Source: Limnovirga soli (GTDB lineage: Bacteria; Bacteroidota; Bacteroidia; Chitinophagales; Chitinophagaceae). From it: a stretch of 64,000 bases of DNA. The notes under the pieces are model-generated. The model was given only the letters and a program-made list of their open reading frames with translations, was not told the DNA's origin and made no database searches. Both the position numbers and the translations under genes were made by a program. Shown here one piece after another: positions 8,410 to 17,510 of the stretch; within the stretch, counting starts at the first letter, position 1; each line of letters starts with the position of its first letter. The DNA is taken from NCBI RefSeq assembly GCF_013106755.1, contig NZ_WHPF01000009.1, positions 186,001 through 250,000 on the forward strand, in the 5' to 3' direction.

Positions 8410-9525
8410 TTATATGATGGTAGATTTTCTCAATTCTATATTTTTCTGATTTACTACATCGCTTATTTTATTGTTGATGTATTCTGCCACCAGATCACCG
8501 ATGGTAGAGGTAAAATAAAAATTGATAGTGTCTATATCTTTAGTTACAAATCTGTTTTCCAATGTCCAGTCAACTGCCTGTCGCACCAGTTTTGCCTCTT
8601 CGGGCATTTGAAAATAATCCAGCATCATGGCGGCAGATAAGATTGAGCCTATTGGATTTGCGGTATCTTTTCCTGCTACGAGTGGATAGGAACCATGGAT
8701 AGGTTCGAAAAGAGCTGTACCAATACCAACGGATGCAGAAGGTAAAAGGCCTATTGAACCTGTGAGCACACTGGCTTCATCGCTGATGATATCGCCGAAC
8801 ATGTTTTCTGTAAGAATGATATCAAATTGCTTTGGGTTGAGGATGATTTGCATGGATGCATTGTCTACAAACATGTAATCTACAGCTACTTCTTTATAGG
8901 CAGTAGCAATTTGTTGTATGATTTTACGCCAGAGACGGGAGGTTTCCAGCACATTGGCTTTATCTACCAGCGTTAATTTCTTTTTTCTTTTTTGCGCATA
9001 TTGAAAGGCCAGATGCGCTACCCTTTCTATTTCGGGTGTGGTATACACGCAATCGTCTGAAGCCCTGTTACCGTCTTCGGATAATTCTTTTTTGCCAAAA
9101 TAAATACCGCCAGTTAATTCACGGAAAATGATAAAATCTACATTTTCGAGGTATTTGGCTTTTAATGGCGATAGGTGTTGCAGCGCGATATAGGTATTGA
9201 TTGGGCGTATATTGGCAAATAACTGTAATGATTTGCGCAATTTAAGCAAACCCTGCTCGGGTCTTACTTTAGCTGATGGATCGTTATCGTATTTTGGATG
9301 GCCGATGGCGCCAAATAAAACGGCATCAGTATTTAGGCAACTTTCAATGGTTTCGTCGGGTAGTGGATTGCCCGTTTTGTCAATGGCATCTGCACCCATT
9401 AAGCAATAGGTGTAGTTAAACTCGTGATGAAAGTGCCCGGCAATAGCATCCAGCACTTTTATGGCTTGTGCTGTTACTTCGGGGCCTATTCCATCGCCAT
9501 TAATGACGGTTATACTTTTTTTCAT
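8410..9525 (-). CDS. leuB: 3-Isopropylmalate dehydrogenase
   Basis: Oxidises and decarboxylates 3-isopropylmalate in leucine synthesis, with NAD. The start MKKSITVINGDGIGPEV matches the family N-terminus; an upstream ATG at 9588 adds 21 unrelated codons. Substrate-binding residues lie in LLKLRKSLQLFANIRP, FRELTGGIYFG and DKANVLETSRLW. The metal and cofactor region appears as YMFVDNASMQ...ENMFGDIISDEAS and FEPIHGSYP. It follows leuA after a 321-base gap holding a class A element. leuC and leuD, needed for the step before, are not in the window. Confidence 0.94.
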   Translation of the reverse strand: MKKSITVINGDGIGPEVTAQAIKVLDAIAGHFHHEFNYTYCLMGADAIDKTGNPLPDETIESCLNTDAVLFGAIGHPKYDNDPSAKVRPEQGLLKLRKSLQLFANIRPINTYIALQHLSPLKAKYLENVDFIIFRELTGGIYFGKKELSEDGNRASDDCVYTTPEIERVAHLAFQYAQKRKKKLTLVDKANVLETSRLWRKIIQQIATAYKEVAVDYMFVDNASMQIILNPKQFDIILTENMFGDIISDEASVLTGSIGLLPSASVGIGTALFEPIHGSYPLVAGKDTANPIGSILSAAMMLDYFQMPEEAKLVRQAVDWTLENRFVTKDIDTINFYFTSTIGDLVAEYINNKISDVVNQKNIELRKSTII

Positions 9526-9846
9526 AACATGTTGTGTCTTCTTATCAAGACATGGATTTTCATGGTTAGAGGCATTTGTGGTAAACAATTGCCTTATTGG
9601 ATATTTTAATAAACAATGGCCGCATTTTTACAAAGCCTTTTATGCAAGTTCAATCGTTGATGCCCAAATGAAAATGTTTGAGGCTTTTGGCACATGAGAA
9701 TTGTGTAAAAACGCTAACCATTGTTTAAGTATGTTTTAGTATGGTAAGTGGTTGGCTTACTAAACTTTTTGTTGCCTGTTGTGATGCAGTTCAGGTGTGC
9801 GACGCAAGGATGTTGCCCGGGTTATGGTGCCGGGTACATATTTGTT
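9526..9846. other. Gap between leuA and leuB
   Basis: This 321-base stretch holds a class A element at its left end. The rest (about 9526-9765) shows no convincing reading frame, hairpin or terminator on either strand. Confidence 0.6.
9766..9842 (+). repeat. Class A palindromic element (A6)
   Basis: The core CAGGTGTGCGACGCAA (9792-9806, slightly diverged on the left) is framed by CTTTTTGTTGCC and GCCGGGTACAT. It directly follows the leuA stop codon. Confidence 0.8.
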
Positions 9847-11016
9847 TTATGCGTTTACCACTGTTAACTGGTATTCTTTTGCCATTTGATGCAGGTCTTC
9901 GTCCTGCACTTCTTTTTTCTTATCGGCCACTACCAGAAATTGCTGATACAATGCATCCACATCGTTTCTGTTGAACTGGTAGCCTATTTTTTGAAAGCGG
10001 TGTGCCAGTGCACTGCGACCGCTGCGGGCTGTTAATACAATTTTTGAATCATCGGCACCCACATCTCTTGGGTTGATGATTTCGTAAGTAAGTGCATCTT
10101 TTAAAAAGCCATCCTGATGAATACCACTGCTGTGGGCAAAGGCATTACCGCCAACGATGGCTTTATTGGGCTGCACGGGCATGCGCATGGTATCGCTTAC
10201 CAGGCGGCTCATGGGATTTAATTTTTCCGTTTTAATGTTGGTGTAAAAACCCAATGAGTGGTGTTGCTTTAAAATCATCACACATTCTTCAAGAGAGGTA
10301 TTGCCGGCACGTTCGCCTAATCCGTTGATGGTACATTCTATTTGTCCTGCACCGGCAATTACTCCTGCGATTGAGTTAGCGGTAGCTAAACCCAGATCGT
10401 TGTGGCAATGGCATGAAATCGTAGCTTTATCAATGTTAGAAACATTGTTTTTGAGATAAGCAATTTTATCTCCGTATTGATGTGGTAAACAATAGCCTGT
10501 AGTATCGGGGATATTAACAACGGAGGCACCGGCGCCAATTACCGCTTCAATAACCCTTGCAAGGTATTCATTATCGGTACGGCCGGCATCTTCAGCATAA
10601 AATTCTACATCGTCCACAAAATTCCTGGCCCATTTTACGCATTGAATAGCGCGTTGCAATATGTCTTCCCTGTTGGAGTTGAATTTTGATTTTATATGCA
10701 AATCTGATGTACCAATGCCGGTATGTATACGTGGCCTTACGGCATATTTTAATGCATCGGCGGCTACTTCAATATCTTTTTGAACGGCCCTGCTTAGGGC
10801 TGTGATGGTAACATTTTTTACCACTTTTGAAATTTCACGTACCGAATTAAAATCGCCGGGGCTGGATATGGGGAAGCCTGCCTCCAGAATATCTACACCA
10901 AGGTCTTCAAGGGCAATGGCGAGTTCAATTTTCTCTTTTGTATTTAACTTACAACCGGGAACCTGCTCTCCATCTCTTAAAGTAGTGTCGAAAATATCTA
11001 TCTTTCTTTGCGGCAT
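9847..11016 (-). CDS. leuA: 2-Isopropylmalate synthase, short form
   Basis: Condenses acetyl-CoA with 2-oxoisovalerate, the committed step to leucine. TIM-barrel motifs are [45 protein letters not shown] and [32 protein letters not shown] marks the linker region. At 389 residues it ends shortly after the linker and lacks most of the C-terminal allosteric leucine-binding domain found in enzymes of about 500 residues or more. Feedback inhibition may therefore be weak or differently organised. A related citramalate or homocitrate synthase is possible, but the leuB neighbour favours LeuA. Confidence 0.9.
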   Translation of the reverse strand: MPQRKIDIFDTTLRDGEQVPGCKLNTKEKIELAIALEDLGVDILEAGFPISSPGDFNSVREISKVVKNVTITALSRAVQKDIEVAADALKYAVRPRIHTGIGTSDLHIKSKFNSNREDILQRAIQCVKWARNFVDDVEFYAEDAGRTDNEYLARVIEAVIGAGASVVNIPDTTGYCLPHQYGDKIAYLKNNVSNIDKATISCHCHNDLGLATANSIAGVIAGAGQIECTINGLGERAGNTSLEECVMILKQHHSLGFYTNIKTEKLNPMSRLVSDTMRMPVQPNKAIVGGNAFAHSSGIHQDGFLKDALTYEIINPRDVGADDSKIVLTARSGRSALAHRFQKIGYQFNRNDVDALYQQFLVVADKKKEVQDEDLHQMAKEYQLTVVNA

Positions 11017-11088
11017 ATAAAATATTTGGATGTAAAAGTGTACTGCAACCTATTTTTGACCCTTTGAATTTTTAAAAAACAATAGGGG

Positions 11089-11115
11089 TTTGCGAAAATA
11101 CAGTTTGTACTTTTG
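11089..11115 (+). promoter_or_regulatory. Candidate promoter for the helical-repeat gene
   Basis: TACTTTTG at 11108-11115 matches the TAnnTTTG -7 box. The nearest upstream TTTG is at 11089-11092, with a spacer of only 15 bases, which is shorter than usual. The downstream gene starts at 11214. Confidence 0.4.
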
Positions 11116-11213
11116 CCATTCAGGTAAAAATAGGGTGAACTTTACGGTGTATAAGTAGGTGTATTTGGATTATAATCCTTTGGTGGTAAGGGTTTTATTA
11201 AATAATTTTTACA

Positions 11214-12764
11214 ATGCCTAACAGAAATACGGATGAGCTTTTTCAACTAATTAAATCGCTGGATAAGGGTGAAAAGCGCAATTTTAAGTTATATATTAAA
11301 CGAATCTCCGGATATGAAGACCTTAAGTCGGTGCTTTTGTTTGATGCATTGGATAAAATGGAGGTATACGATGAGGAGTATTTGCTAAAAAAACACCGCA
11401 GTATCAAAAAACAGCAATTGTCTAATATGAAGGCTGGCTTGTACAAACAACTGTTAGCAAGTTTGCGCCACTCCAACGATGATGATAATATAGACATGCA
11501 GCTAAACGAGCAAATGAGTTATGCCAGAATTTTGTATAACAAAGGTTTGTACCTGCAAGCATTGAAGGTATTGGGTAAAATAAAGCATTTGGCAAAGGAG
11601 CATTACCAGCTTACTTTTCAAATGCAGGCACTTTTTTTTGAGAAAAAAATTGAAGCCCTGCATATTACCCGAAGCCTGGAGAACCGTGCCGAGCGTTTGA
11701 GTTTTGAAATAGACGATGTAAATATGCACCTGAGCCAAATGAGCTCATTGTCTAATCTTTCGCTGCAATTGTATGGACTATATATAAAAATGGGGCATGC
11801 CCGGGATGAAAAAGATGTGGAAGCTGTTAAAACATTTTTTGAGGCCAATTTGCCCGTTTGCCATTTGGAGGATATGCAGTTTTACGAGAAACTATATCTA
11901 TATCAATCTTACTGCTGGTATAATTTTATTTTACAGGATTTGTTGATGTATTACCGCTATTCTCAAAAATGGGTAGACCTTTTTGAGCAGGAACCTTTTA
12001 TGAAAAAGGTAGAAGCAGGCCAATACATAAAAGGCATTCACAATTTATTAAGTGCGCATTTCGATCTTAGTAATTATGATGGTTTTAACGATACCCTGCA
12101 CCGTTTTGAAACATTCTCCACTTCTGATTATGCCAATATTAATGCCAACGCCCGTATTCAAACCTTTGTGTATTTGCATATAGCCAAAATAAATAAACAT
12201 TTTTTGGAAGGCACTTTTGAACAGGGACTTGAACTGGTACCCTATATAGAAGAAAAGCTAAAGGAATACCAGTTGCAATTAGACCGCCACCGAATTTTGG
12301 TATTTTACTACAAAATTGCCTGTTTATATTTTGGCAGTGGCAATAATGAAAAAGCCATTGATTATTTAAATAAAATTATTCACCTTAAGGTAGATTTGCG
12401 TACCGATTTGCAGTGTTATGCCCGCCTGTTACACCTGATTGCACATTACGAACTGGGTAATCATCAATTACTGGAATATTTAATTAAGTCTGTATACCGC
12501 TTTATGGCAAAAATGAAAAACCTTAGTGTGGTAGAAGAGGAGATTTTTAAATTCCTGCGCAAATCATTTGCGCTGGCGCCGGATAAAATGATTCCAGCAT
12601 TTGTAAAACTGAAAGAAAAGTTGCAAGGAATAGAAGGCAAACCTCTGGAATCAAGGTCTTTTATGTATCTGGATATTATTGCCTGGCTGGAAAGTAAAAT
12701 TCAACATGTGCCGGTACAGGAGGTAAGAAGGGTGCGCTTTTTAAGCGGCAGAAAAACAAAATAG
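11214..12764 (+). CDS. Conserved helical-repeat (TPR-like) protein
   Basis: This 516-residue all-helical protein begins MPNRNTDELFQLIKSLDKGEKRNFKLYI. Its N-terminal 80 residues look like a compact helical domain (SVLLFDALDKME, YLLKKHRSIKKQQLSNMKAGLYKQLL). The remainder has repeated helix pairs with TPR character (YNKGLYLQALKVLGKIKHLAKE, YFGSGNNEKAIDYLNKIIHL). There is no signal peptide or membrane segment, so it is probably cytosolic. The function is unknown to me. It is divergent from leuA and convergent with the small gene at 12774. Confidence 0.75.
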   Translation: MPNRNTDELFQLIKSLDKGEKRNFKLYIKRISGYEDLKSVLLFDALDKMEVYDEEYLLKKHRSIKKQQLSNMKAGLYKQLLASLRHSNDDDNIDMQLNEQMSYARILYNKGLYLQALKVLGKIKHLAKEHYQLTFQMQALFFEKKIEALHITRSLENRAERLSFEIDDVNMHLSQMSSLSNLSLQLYGLYIKMGHARDEKDVEAVKTFFEANLPVCHLEDMQFYEKLYLYQSYCWYNFILQDLLMYYRYSQKWVDLFEQEPFMKKVEAGQYIKGIHNLLSAHFDLSNYDGFNDTLHRFETFSTSDYANINANARIQTFVYLHIAKINKHFLEGTFEQGLELVPYIEEKLKEYQLQLDRHRILVFYYKIACLYFGSGNNEKAIDYLNKIIHLKVDLRTDLQCYARLLHLIAHYELGNHQLLEYLIKSVYRFMAKMKNLSVVEEEIFKFLRKSFALAPDKMIPAFVKLKEKLQGIEGKPLESRSFMYLDIIAWLESKIQHVPVQEVRRVRFLSGRKTK

Positions 12765-12773
12765 AAAACAAAT

Positions 12774-13028
12774 TTAGTTTTTTGAAAAAACATAGTATTT
12801 GTGCGAAATATTAATGCCGCTATCAAATGCATGTTTTACTTTTTCGTATTTTTTTACACGTTTCAGGCTTTGAACATCAAATACATCGTTTAGTACAAAA
12901 AAGGTATTAAACGATTCTATAAATGGCAGCAGATGCTTGATGGTTTCAATCTCATCTTCCACACGATCTTTATCAAAAGCCTTGTCTTTAATTGGCAGCA
13001 ATAGTTCCCTTTCCATCACGTATTTCAT
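12774..13028 (-). CDS. Small hypothetical protein
   Basis: This is an 84-residue charged protein starting MKYVMERELLLPIKDKAF, with predicted helices and a KRVKKYEKVKHAF stretch. I recognise no family. Support for it being real comes from protein-like composition and an upstream regulatory layout: a TATTTTTA -7-like box at 13041-13048 and a TGTGA-N6-TCACA palindrome about 43 bases before the predicted transcript start. A start at the second Met (13016) is possible. Confidence 0.55.
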   Translation of the reverse strand: MKYVMERELLLPIKDKAFDKDRVEDEIETIKHLLPFIESFNTFFVLNDVFDVQSLKRVKKYEKVKHAFDSGINISHKYYVFSKN

Positions 13029-13069
13029 TTAATGTGACAGTAAAAATACTTGAATGCACTTCTTGTGGC

Positions 13070-13085
13070 TGTGATTATAGTCACA
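13070..13085. promoter_or_regulatory. Crp/Fnr-type palindrome
   Basis: TGTGATTATAGTCACA is an exact TGTGA-N6-TCACA inverted repeat. Its centre lies about 43 bases upstream of the predicted transcript start of the gene ending at 12774, a typical activator distance. The binding protein is not in the window. Confidence 0.5.
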
Positions 13086-13165
13086 ATGATTTGTTTTAAT
13101 CTTTTTTTAATATATTGCACATTATTAGAAAATAATCCATATCCGTTAACAATAAAACAGGGATT

Positions 13166-13241
13166 GATACCAGCTAAAGGAACAAAAATCATCGTTCCTT
13201 GCGTCGCAATCCGTTCATCTGCAACAACATTGGCAGCAGTA
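13166..13241 (-). repeat. Class C palindromic element (C1)
   Basis: GATACCAGCT at 13166-13175, then TTGCGTCGCAATC and TTCATCT within 13199-13220, then a TTGGCAGCAG end. It shares this layout with 18237-18318 and 52645-52722. Confidence 0.75.
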
Positions 13242-13393
13242 TTCAGGCCAAGAGTAAATAACAAAAAATGGTTATTTACGGTAAATGCTGCCACACAGGT
13301 TTAGTTTTATACAACCGGTTTCATGGATGATTTTGGTCATATTAAACAGTTTTTTTAATAAAATAGTAATGTGCCAATGGTAGCTATTTGTAA

Positions 13394-13482
13394 AAATTGG
13401 CTGTTTGCTGCATACATTGGTGCTGTACAAGTGTGCGACGCAAGAGCAGTTAAATAAATGGTATACAGCCGGGATCAAAAAA
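13394..13482 (+). repeat. Class A palindromic element (A7)
   Basis: The core GTACAAGTGTGCGACGCAA is at 13425-13443, with TTTGCTGC on the left and GCCGGGATCAAAAAA on the right. It lies upstream of the polysaccharide operon. Confidence 0.88.
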
Positions 13483-13608
13483 GAAAAACTAAAACGAATA
13501 ACCAATAAAAAACATGTAATCTCAGGTAAAACAAAACATATAATGAAAATTTGTTAATACAGGCATTATCACTAGCGTAAAATCATGTATTTTCAATGAA
13601 TAGTTATT

Positions 13609-13616
13609 TAGTTTTG
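13609..13616 (+). promoter_or_regulatory. Candidate -7 box of the polysaccharide operon
   Basis: TAGTTTTG matches TAnnTTTG and lies 25 bases upstream of the wza start. No clear TTTG is found at the -33 position. An AAGGA sequence precedes the ATG by a few bases. Confidence 0.4.
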
Positions 13617-13640
13617 AAGGACTTGTAGAAAAAGGAACAT

Positions 13641-14417
13641 ATGAATAACCTCAAATCCACTATGGGCAAACCAATATTCCTGTTAATACTTATTGCTATG
13701 GCAATGGTGCAAACATCTTGTATTAACAGTAAAAGTATTATGTATTTTAATAACCTGCCCGATACTACCCGATTACAACTGGAAAAATTAATCCCACCCG
13801 TACCCACCATTCAGGTAAACGACGAAGTAGAAATACGCATTGGTGGCGATAACGAGAAAACTGTTGCCTATATAAGCCAGCATTTTGCAGGTGGTAACGA
13901 AACCGGCAGTTTACTTACAGTAGTAGACGTAAATGGCGCTATTGAATTGCCACAAATTGGTAAATTAACCATTGCCGGATTAACCCGCGAAGAAGCCAAA
14001 GACCTGATTACCAAAGCATATAAAGAGTACCTGATAAACCCGGTGATAATGGTAAAATTTGGGGAGTTTCACTTCTCGGTACTGGGCGAGGTAAAAATGC
14101 CGGGCATGAAGGCCTCAAAAACCGAGAAAGTAAATATACTGGAAGCACTGGCGCAGGCCGGCGATCTTACCCAATATGCGCAAAGGGATAAAGTAAAAAT
14201 TATAAGGGAAGTAAATGGTAACCGCGAACTGATTACCATAAACCTAAATGATAAAGCCATTCTCAATTCGCCCGATTATTATATTCATACCAACGATGTT
14301 ATTTATGTAGAACCCAAGAATGTTAAGCAGGTAACGGATAATTTTCAGCGTACATTACTTTATATTACAGGAATTACCAGTTTTCTTACTGTTTTTCTTG
14401 TAGCCATAAAACGATAA
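13641..14417 (+). CDS. Polysaccharide export outer-membrane lipoprotein (Wza-like)
   Basis: Export channel component for surface polysaccharide. The N-terminus FLLILIAMAMVQTSC is a lipoprotein signal peptide with Cys27 as the lipidation site. The polysaccharide export (PES) domain follows (VNDEVEIRIGGDNE...IELPQIGKLTIAGLTREEAKDLITKAYKEYL). One SLBB-like domain (FHFSVLGEVKMPGMKASKTEKVNILEALAQAGDL) precedes a C-terminal hydrophobic segment (TLLYITGITSFLTVFLVAI). At 258 residues it is shorter than enterobacterial Wza (about 380), as is common in Bacteroidota. It is one base upstream of wzc. Confidence 0.92.
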   Translation: MNNLKSTMGKPIFLLILIAMAMVQTSCINSKSIMYFNNLPDTTRLQLEKLIPPVPTIQVNDEVEIRIGGDNEKTVAYISQHFAGGNETGSLLTVVDVNGAIELPQIGKLTIAGLTREEAKDLITKAYKEYLINPVIMVKFGEFHFSVLGEVKMPGMKASKTEKVNILEALAQAGDLTQYAQRDKVKIIREVNGNRELITINLNDKAILNSPDYYIHTNDVIYVEPKNVKQVTDNFQRTLLYITGITSFLTVFLVAIKR

Positions 14418-14418
14418 T

Positions 14419-16806
14419 ATGAGCTATCCAACAACCGATAATGAAACCAGTGAGGTAATTGGCGTATCCGGCACCCAATTCGATATAAAAAAATTCATTT
14501 ACAAGCTGATTAGTTTTTTGCCATGGATAATTTTATCTGTGTTAATAGCTTATGCCGGGGCAAAAATATATTTGCGTTATACACCGCAGGTGCACCGTAT
14601 TTCGGCCAACCTGTTAATAAAGGATGAGGAAGACGCCTCACCCGAAAACAATATATTACGCGAATTGGGTGTAATGCCCGGCAGCAAGGAGATCCAAAAT
14701 CAAATTGATATTCTGCAATCGTACGAGCTGGCAGAAAATGTGGTAGACTCCCTTAACCTGCAGGTAAATATTATTTCGCAAGGTAGAATTACCTCATCGC
14801 TATTATACGGACATGCAGCACCCTTTTTTATAAAACCTATTGGAAAAGATACTATAGAATTTAAACCCGATAGCTATATTGTTTATCTGCATAATGCAGA
14901 TTTTGAATTGGTGAAAAATGGTAAATCCATTACCAAACTATATAACGATTCTTTTAAGTTAGGCGGTAAAACCGTGATATTGCAACGGAATAGTAAAATA
15001 GCCATTAACCCGGATGGATATGTTTTATCTATTAGAACCAAACGTTCTGTTGCATTGGCAATAGCAGGCGCTATTACTGTTACCAAACTACACGAAATGA
15101 GTGGTGTGCTGGAAATTGCCATGTTGGATGAATCTCCCCAAAAAGCCATTGATATTATTAATACCCTGATAAAATCGTTTAACACTGCCGGTATTAGCGA
15201 TAAAAAAGAAGTGGGTTATAAAACCAGTAAATTTCTTACAGAAAGGGTAGATAGTGTTGCTGCAGAATTAGACCAGCTGGAACTAAAGGCCGAAGCATTT
15301 AAAAGGGATAATAAGATTAATGATATTAGTGCGCAGGGTACCAAGTATTTAGATCAGGCATTGGATTACGATGAAAAGCAAACGGCACAGCAAGGGCAAT
15401 TAGAATTGCTGGCATCCTTAGAAAAATTTATTGCCAATGCCAAAGATTACACCGATATTATTCCCTCTCAATATGGTTTAAATGAGCCTACACTTACCGG
15501 GTTAATAGCCCAGTACAACCAAAGTGTGGGCACCTATCAGGAGCAGGCAAAAATAAGCACACAAAAAGATCCGGTAATGGGCCGGCTTAAAAACCAGTTG
15601 CAGGATATTAAGGGCAATTTGCTAAAAAATATTACCAGTATCCGCCAGAGTTATCAGATTGTATTAAAGCAAATTGCCGGTAAGCAAAACAATTTTGAAC
15701 AACAGTTTTCCGGCTTTCCCGAAATGGAAAGACAATACCTTAAACTCAAACGACAAATTGGTGTAAAAGAGCAATTGTATTTGTATTTGCTGCAGAAAAA
15801 GGAAGAAACAGAATTATCGCTTGTTTCAACCATAAACGATACCAGGGTAATTGAATCGGCTTTTGATAAAGGCATTATTTTACCAAAGGCCGATCAGGTA
15901 ATGTTATTTGCCATATTAATTGGATTGATTTTACCTGTAATTGCCATGTTATTACTGGATTTCTTTGATAATAAAATTGCCGACCGTAAAGAAGTAGAAG
16001 CTGGCACCCGTGTACCTATTATTGGCGAGCTTTCTTATAATCCGGAAGTACGCAATAAACTGGTTAATACTAAAAGCCGATCCAGCCTGGCTGAGCAGTT
16101 TCGCCTTATTGGAACCAATATCCGGTTTATTGCACCTGATAAAACTTGTAAAACAATATTGGTTACCTCGTTTATGAGTGGTGAGGGAAAAAGTTTTGTG
16201 TCTATCAATCTGGCATCAAGTCTGGTATCGGGTAACGCCAAAGTGTTGCTGATAGAAATGGATTTACGCAAACCTAAAATGCTGCAATACCTTAATACGC
16301 AACTTAGTAATGGACTAACCAATTATATTATCAACGATATTCCTATTGCCAACATTATTGGCAGGGTAGATAATTTACCTAATGTAGATGTTATTTCCAG
16401 CGGCCCCATGCCTCCCAATCCGGCAGAATTGTTAATGCATAAAAAGGTAGACGATTTGCTGGCATATGCCCGGGAGCATTACCAGTATATTATTATCGAT
16501 TCGCCACCGGTGGGCCTGGTAGCAGATGTTTTTTTACTTACCAAACACATAGATATTACCCTGTTTATTTTAAGACATAAACATTCATTTAAAACAACCA
16601 TTCAGTTTATTGAGAAGTTACATACCGAACAAAAAGTGAATGCATTAAATGTGGTGGTAAATGGTATTAAAGACCATGCAGGTATTGGCTATGGTTATGG
16701 ATATGGATATTCGTATGGCTACGGTTATCATTATGGGTCCGGTTATTACTCAGATGATAAAAAGCCAAAAGGATGGAAAAGGTTTTTAAAATGGCGCAAT
16801 AAATAA
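14419..16806 (+). CDS. Wzc-like chain-length regulator with BY-kinase domain
   Basis: Inner-membrane polysaccharide co-polymerase fused to a bacterial tyrosine kinase (795 aa). A first membrane segment (LISFLPWIILSVLIAYAGAKIYL) starts the Wzz domain. Coiled-coil regions fill the periplasmic part, and a second membrane segment (MLFAILIGLILPVIAMLLLDFF) is near residue 500. The kinase shows Walker A SFMSGEGKSFVSINLA, Walker A' LLIEMDLRKPK and Walker B YIIIDSPPVGL. The C-terminus is a Gly-Tyr cluster with more than ten tyrosines (GYGYGYGYSYGYGYHYG), the usual autophosphorylation tail. The PHP phosphatase at 44667 is the likely counterpart. Confidence 0.95.
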   Translation: MSYPTTDNETSEVIGVSGTQFDIKKFIYKLISFLPWIILSVLIAYAGAKIYLRYTPQVHRISANLLIKDEEDASPENNILRELGVMPGSKEIQNQIDILQSYELAENVVDSLNLQVNIISQGRITSSLLYGHAAPFFIKPIGKDTIEFKPDSYIVYLHNADFELVKNGKSITKLYNDSFKLGGKTVILQRNSKIAINPDGYVLSIRTKRSVALAIAGAITVTKLHEMSGVLEIAMLDESPQKAIDIINTLIKSFNTAGISDKKEVGYKTSKFLTERVDSVAAELDQLELKAEAFKRDNKINDISAQGTKYLDQALDYDEKQTAQQGQLELLASLEKFIANAKDYTDIIPSQYGLNEPTLTGLIAQYNQSVGTYQEQAKISTQKDPVMGRLKNQLQDIKGNLLKNITSIRQSYQIVLKQIAGKQNNFEQQFSGFPEMERQYLKLKRQIGVKEQLYLYLLQKKEETELSLVSTINDTRVIESAFDKGIILPKADQVMLFAILIGLILPVIAMLLLDFFDNKIADRKEVEAGTRVPIIGELSYNPEVRNKLVNTKSRSSLAEQFRLIGTNIRFIAPDKTCKTILVTSFMSGEGKSFVSINLASSLVSGNAKVLLIEMDLRKPKMLQYLNTQLSNGLTNYIINDIPIANIIGRVDNLPNVDVISSGPMPPNPAELLMHKKVDDLLAYAREHYQYIIIDSPPVGLVADVFLLTKHIDITLFILRHKHSFKTTIQFIEKLHTEQKVNALNVVVNGIKDHAGIGYGYGYGYSYGYGYHYGSGYYSDDKKPKGWKRFLKWRNK

Positions 16807-16878
16807 AAGCGCCTGCATACAGTTTTTAACAAGATTCAATTACGCATTGTGACTGAGAATGCGGAGCCGTGTACAGTT

Positions 16879-17388
16879 ATGAATGATTCATCAAAAAAAT
16901 GGTTTGCTGTTTATACAAAACCGCGTTGGGAAAAAAAGATCAACGCAATTCTGCAATCAAAAGGAATCGAAAGTTGGTGCCCCTTGCATAAAATAGTAAG
17001 GCAATGGAGCGACCGTAAAAAAATTATAGAAGATACCCTGTTTAAATCCTATGTGTTTGTAAATGTTAACGAGGAAGAGCGCATACAGGTATTGCAAACG
17101 AATGGGGTGCTGAATTTTGTTTTTTATTTGGGCAAACCTGCAGTAATAAAAGATGATGAAATTCATTTAATCAAATCTTATCTGCAGGAAAAAGATGCTA
17201 CTATTACTACCCATTCATGGGATTCTCTGGCGCCTGATATTAAGGTTAAAATTCAGCACGGTGTATTTATGGATAATACCGGCACTGTATTGCGTACCAG
17301 CCGCAAAAAGGTGTATGTGCGTTTAGAAAGTCTGGGCCAGGTAATGGTAGTAGAATTTCCAGCGGCCCATGTAACGCCTATACAATAA
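16879..17388 (+). CDS. UpxY/NusG-like transcription antiterminator
   Basis: This NusG-paralogue (169 aa) probably supports elongation through the long polysaccharide operon. The NGN domain starts with KKWFAVYTKPRWEKKINAILQSKGIESWCPLHK and contains LFKSYVFVNV. The C-terminal half includes IKVKIQHGVFMDNTGTVLRTSRKKVYVRLESLGQVMVVEFPAAHV, a KOW-type domain. I start at MNDSSKKW; an upstream GTG at 16849 adds ten residues. In Bacteroides such factors usually head the operon; here it comes third, after wza and wzc. Confidence 0.88.
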   Translation: MNDSSKKWFAVYTKPRWEKKINAILQSKGIESWCPLHKIVRQWSDRKKIIEDTLFKSYVFVNVNEEERIQVLQTNGVLNFVFYLGKPAVIKDDEIHLIKSYLQEKDATITTHSWDSLAPDIKVKIQHGVFMDNTGTVLRTSRKKVYVRLESLGQVMVVEFPAAHVTPIQ

Positions 17389-17397
17389 ATCAATATT

Positions 17398-17482
17398 GTT
17401 GGCCGGGCAATAGTACAATATTCAACTTTACTTGCGTCGCACTCTTGTACGCCGGGAATGTGCCGCAGCAACCGATACTAAA
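17398..17482 (-). repeat. Class A palindromic element (A8)
   Basis: The core TTGCGTCGCACTCTTGTAC is at 17432-17450, after GGCCGGGCAA and before TGCCGCAGCA. It lies between upxY and neuA and extends the neuA frame falsely upstream to 17445. Confidence 0.9.
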
Positions 17483-17510
17483 AAATTCAATTTTCAACAA
17501 TCCTGAAATT

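Larger units (their letters stand above)
13029..13640. other. Gene-free region with two repeat elements
   Basis: This 612-base stretch separates the small gene and wza. It contains a Crp-like palindrome, a class C element, a class A element and a candidate wza promoter. Open frames here run across the repeats and do not look coding. Confidence 0.7.

Noticed and set aside
11017-11213. A leuA leader peptide or attenuator like that of ilvE
   Set aside because: No Leu-rich short frame and no terminator hairpin are present between the candidate promoter and leuA.
13025-13505. Short overlapping frames on both strands between 13.0 and 13.5 kb
   Set aside because: They pass through class C and class A elements, and their peptides contain repeat translations seen elsewhere.
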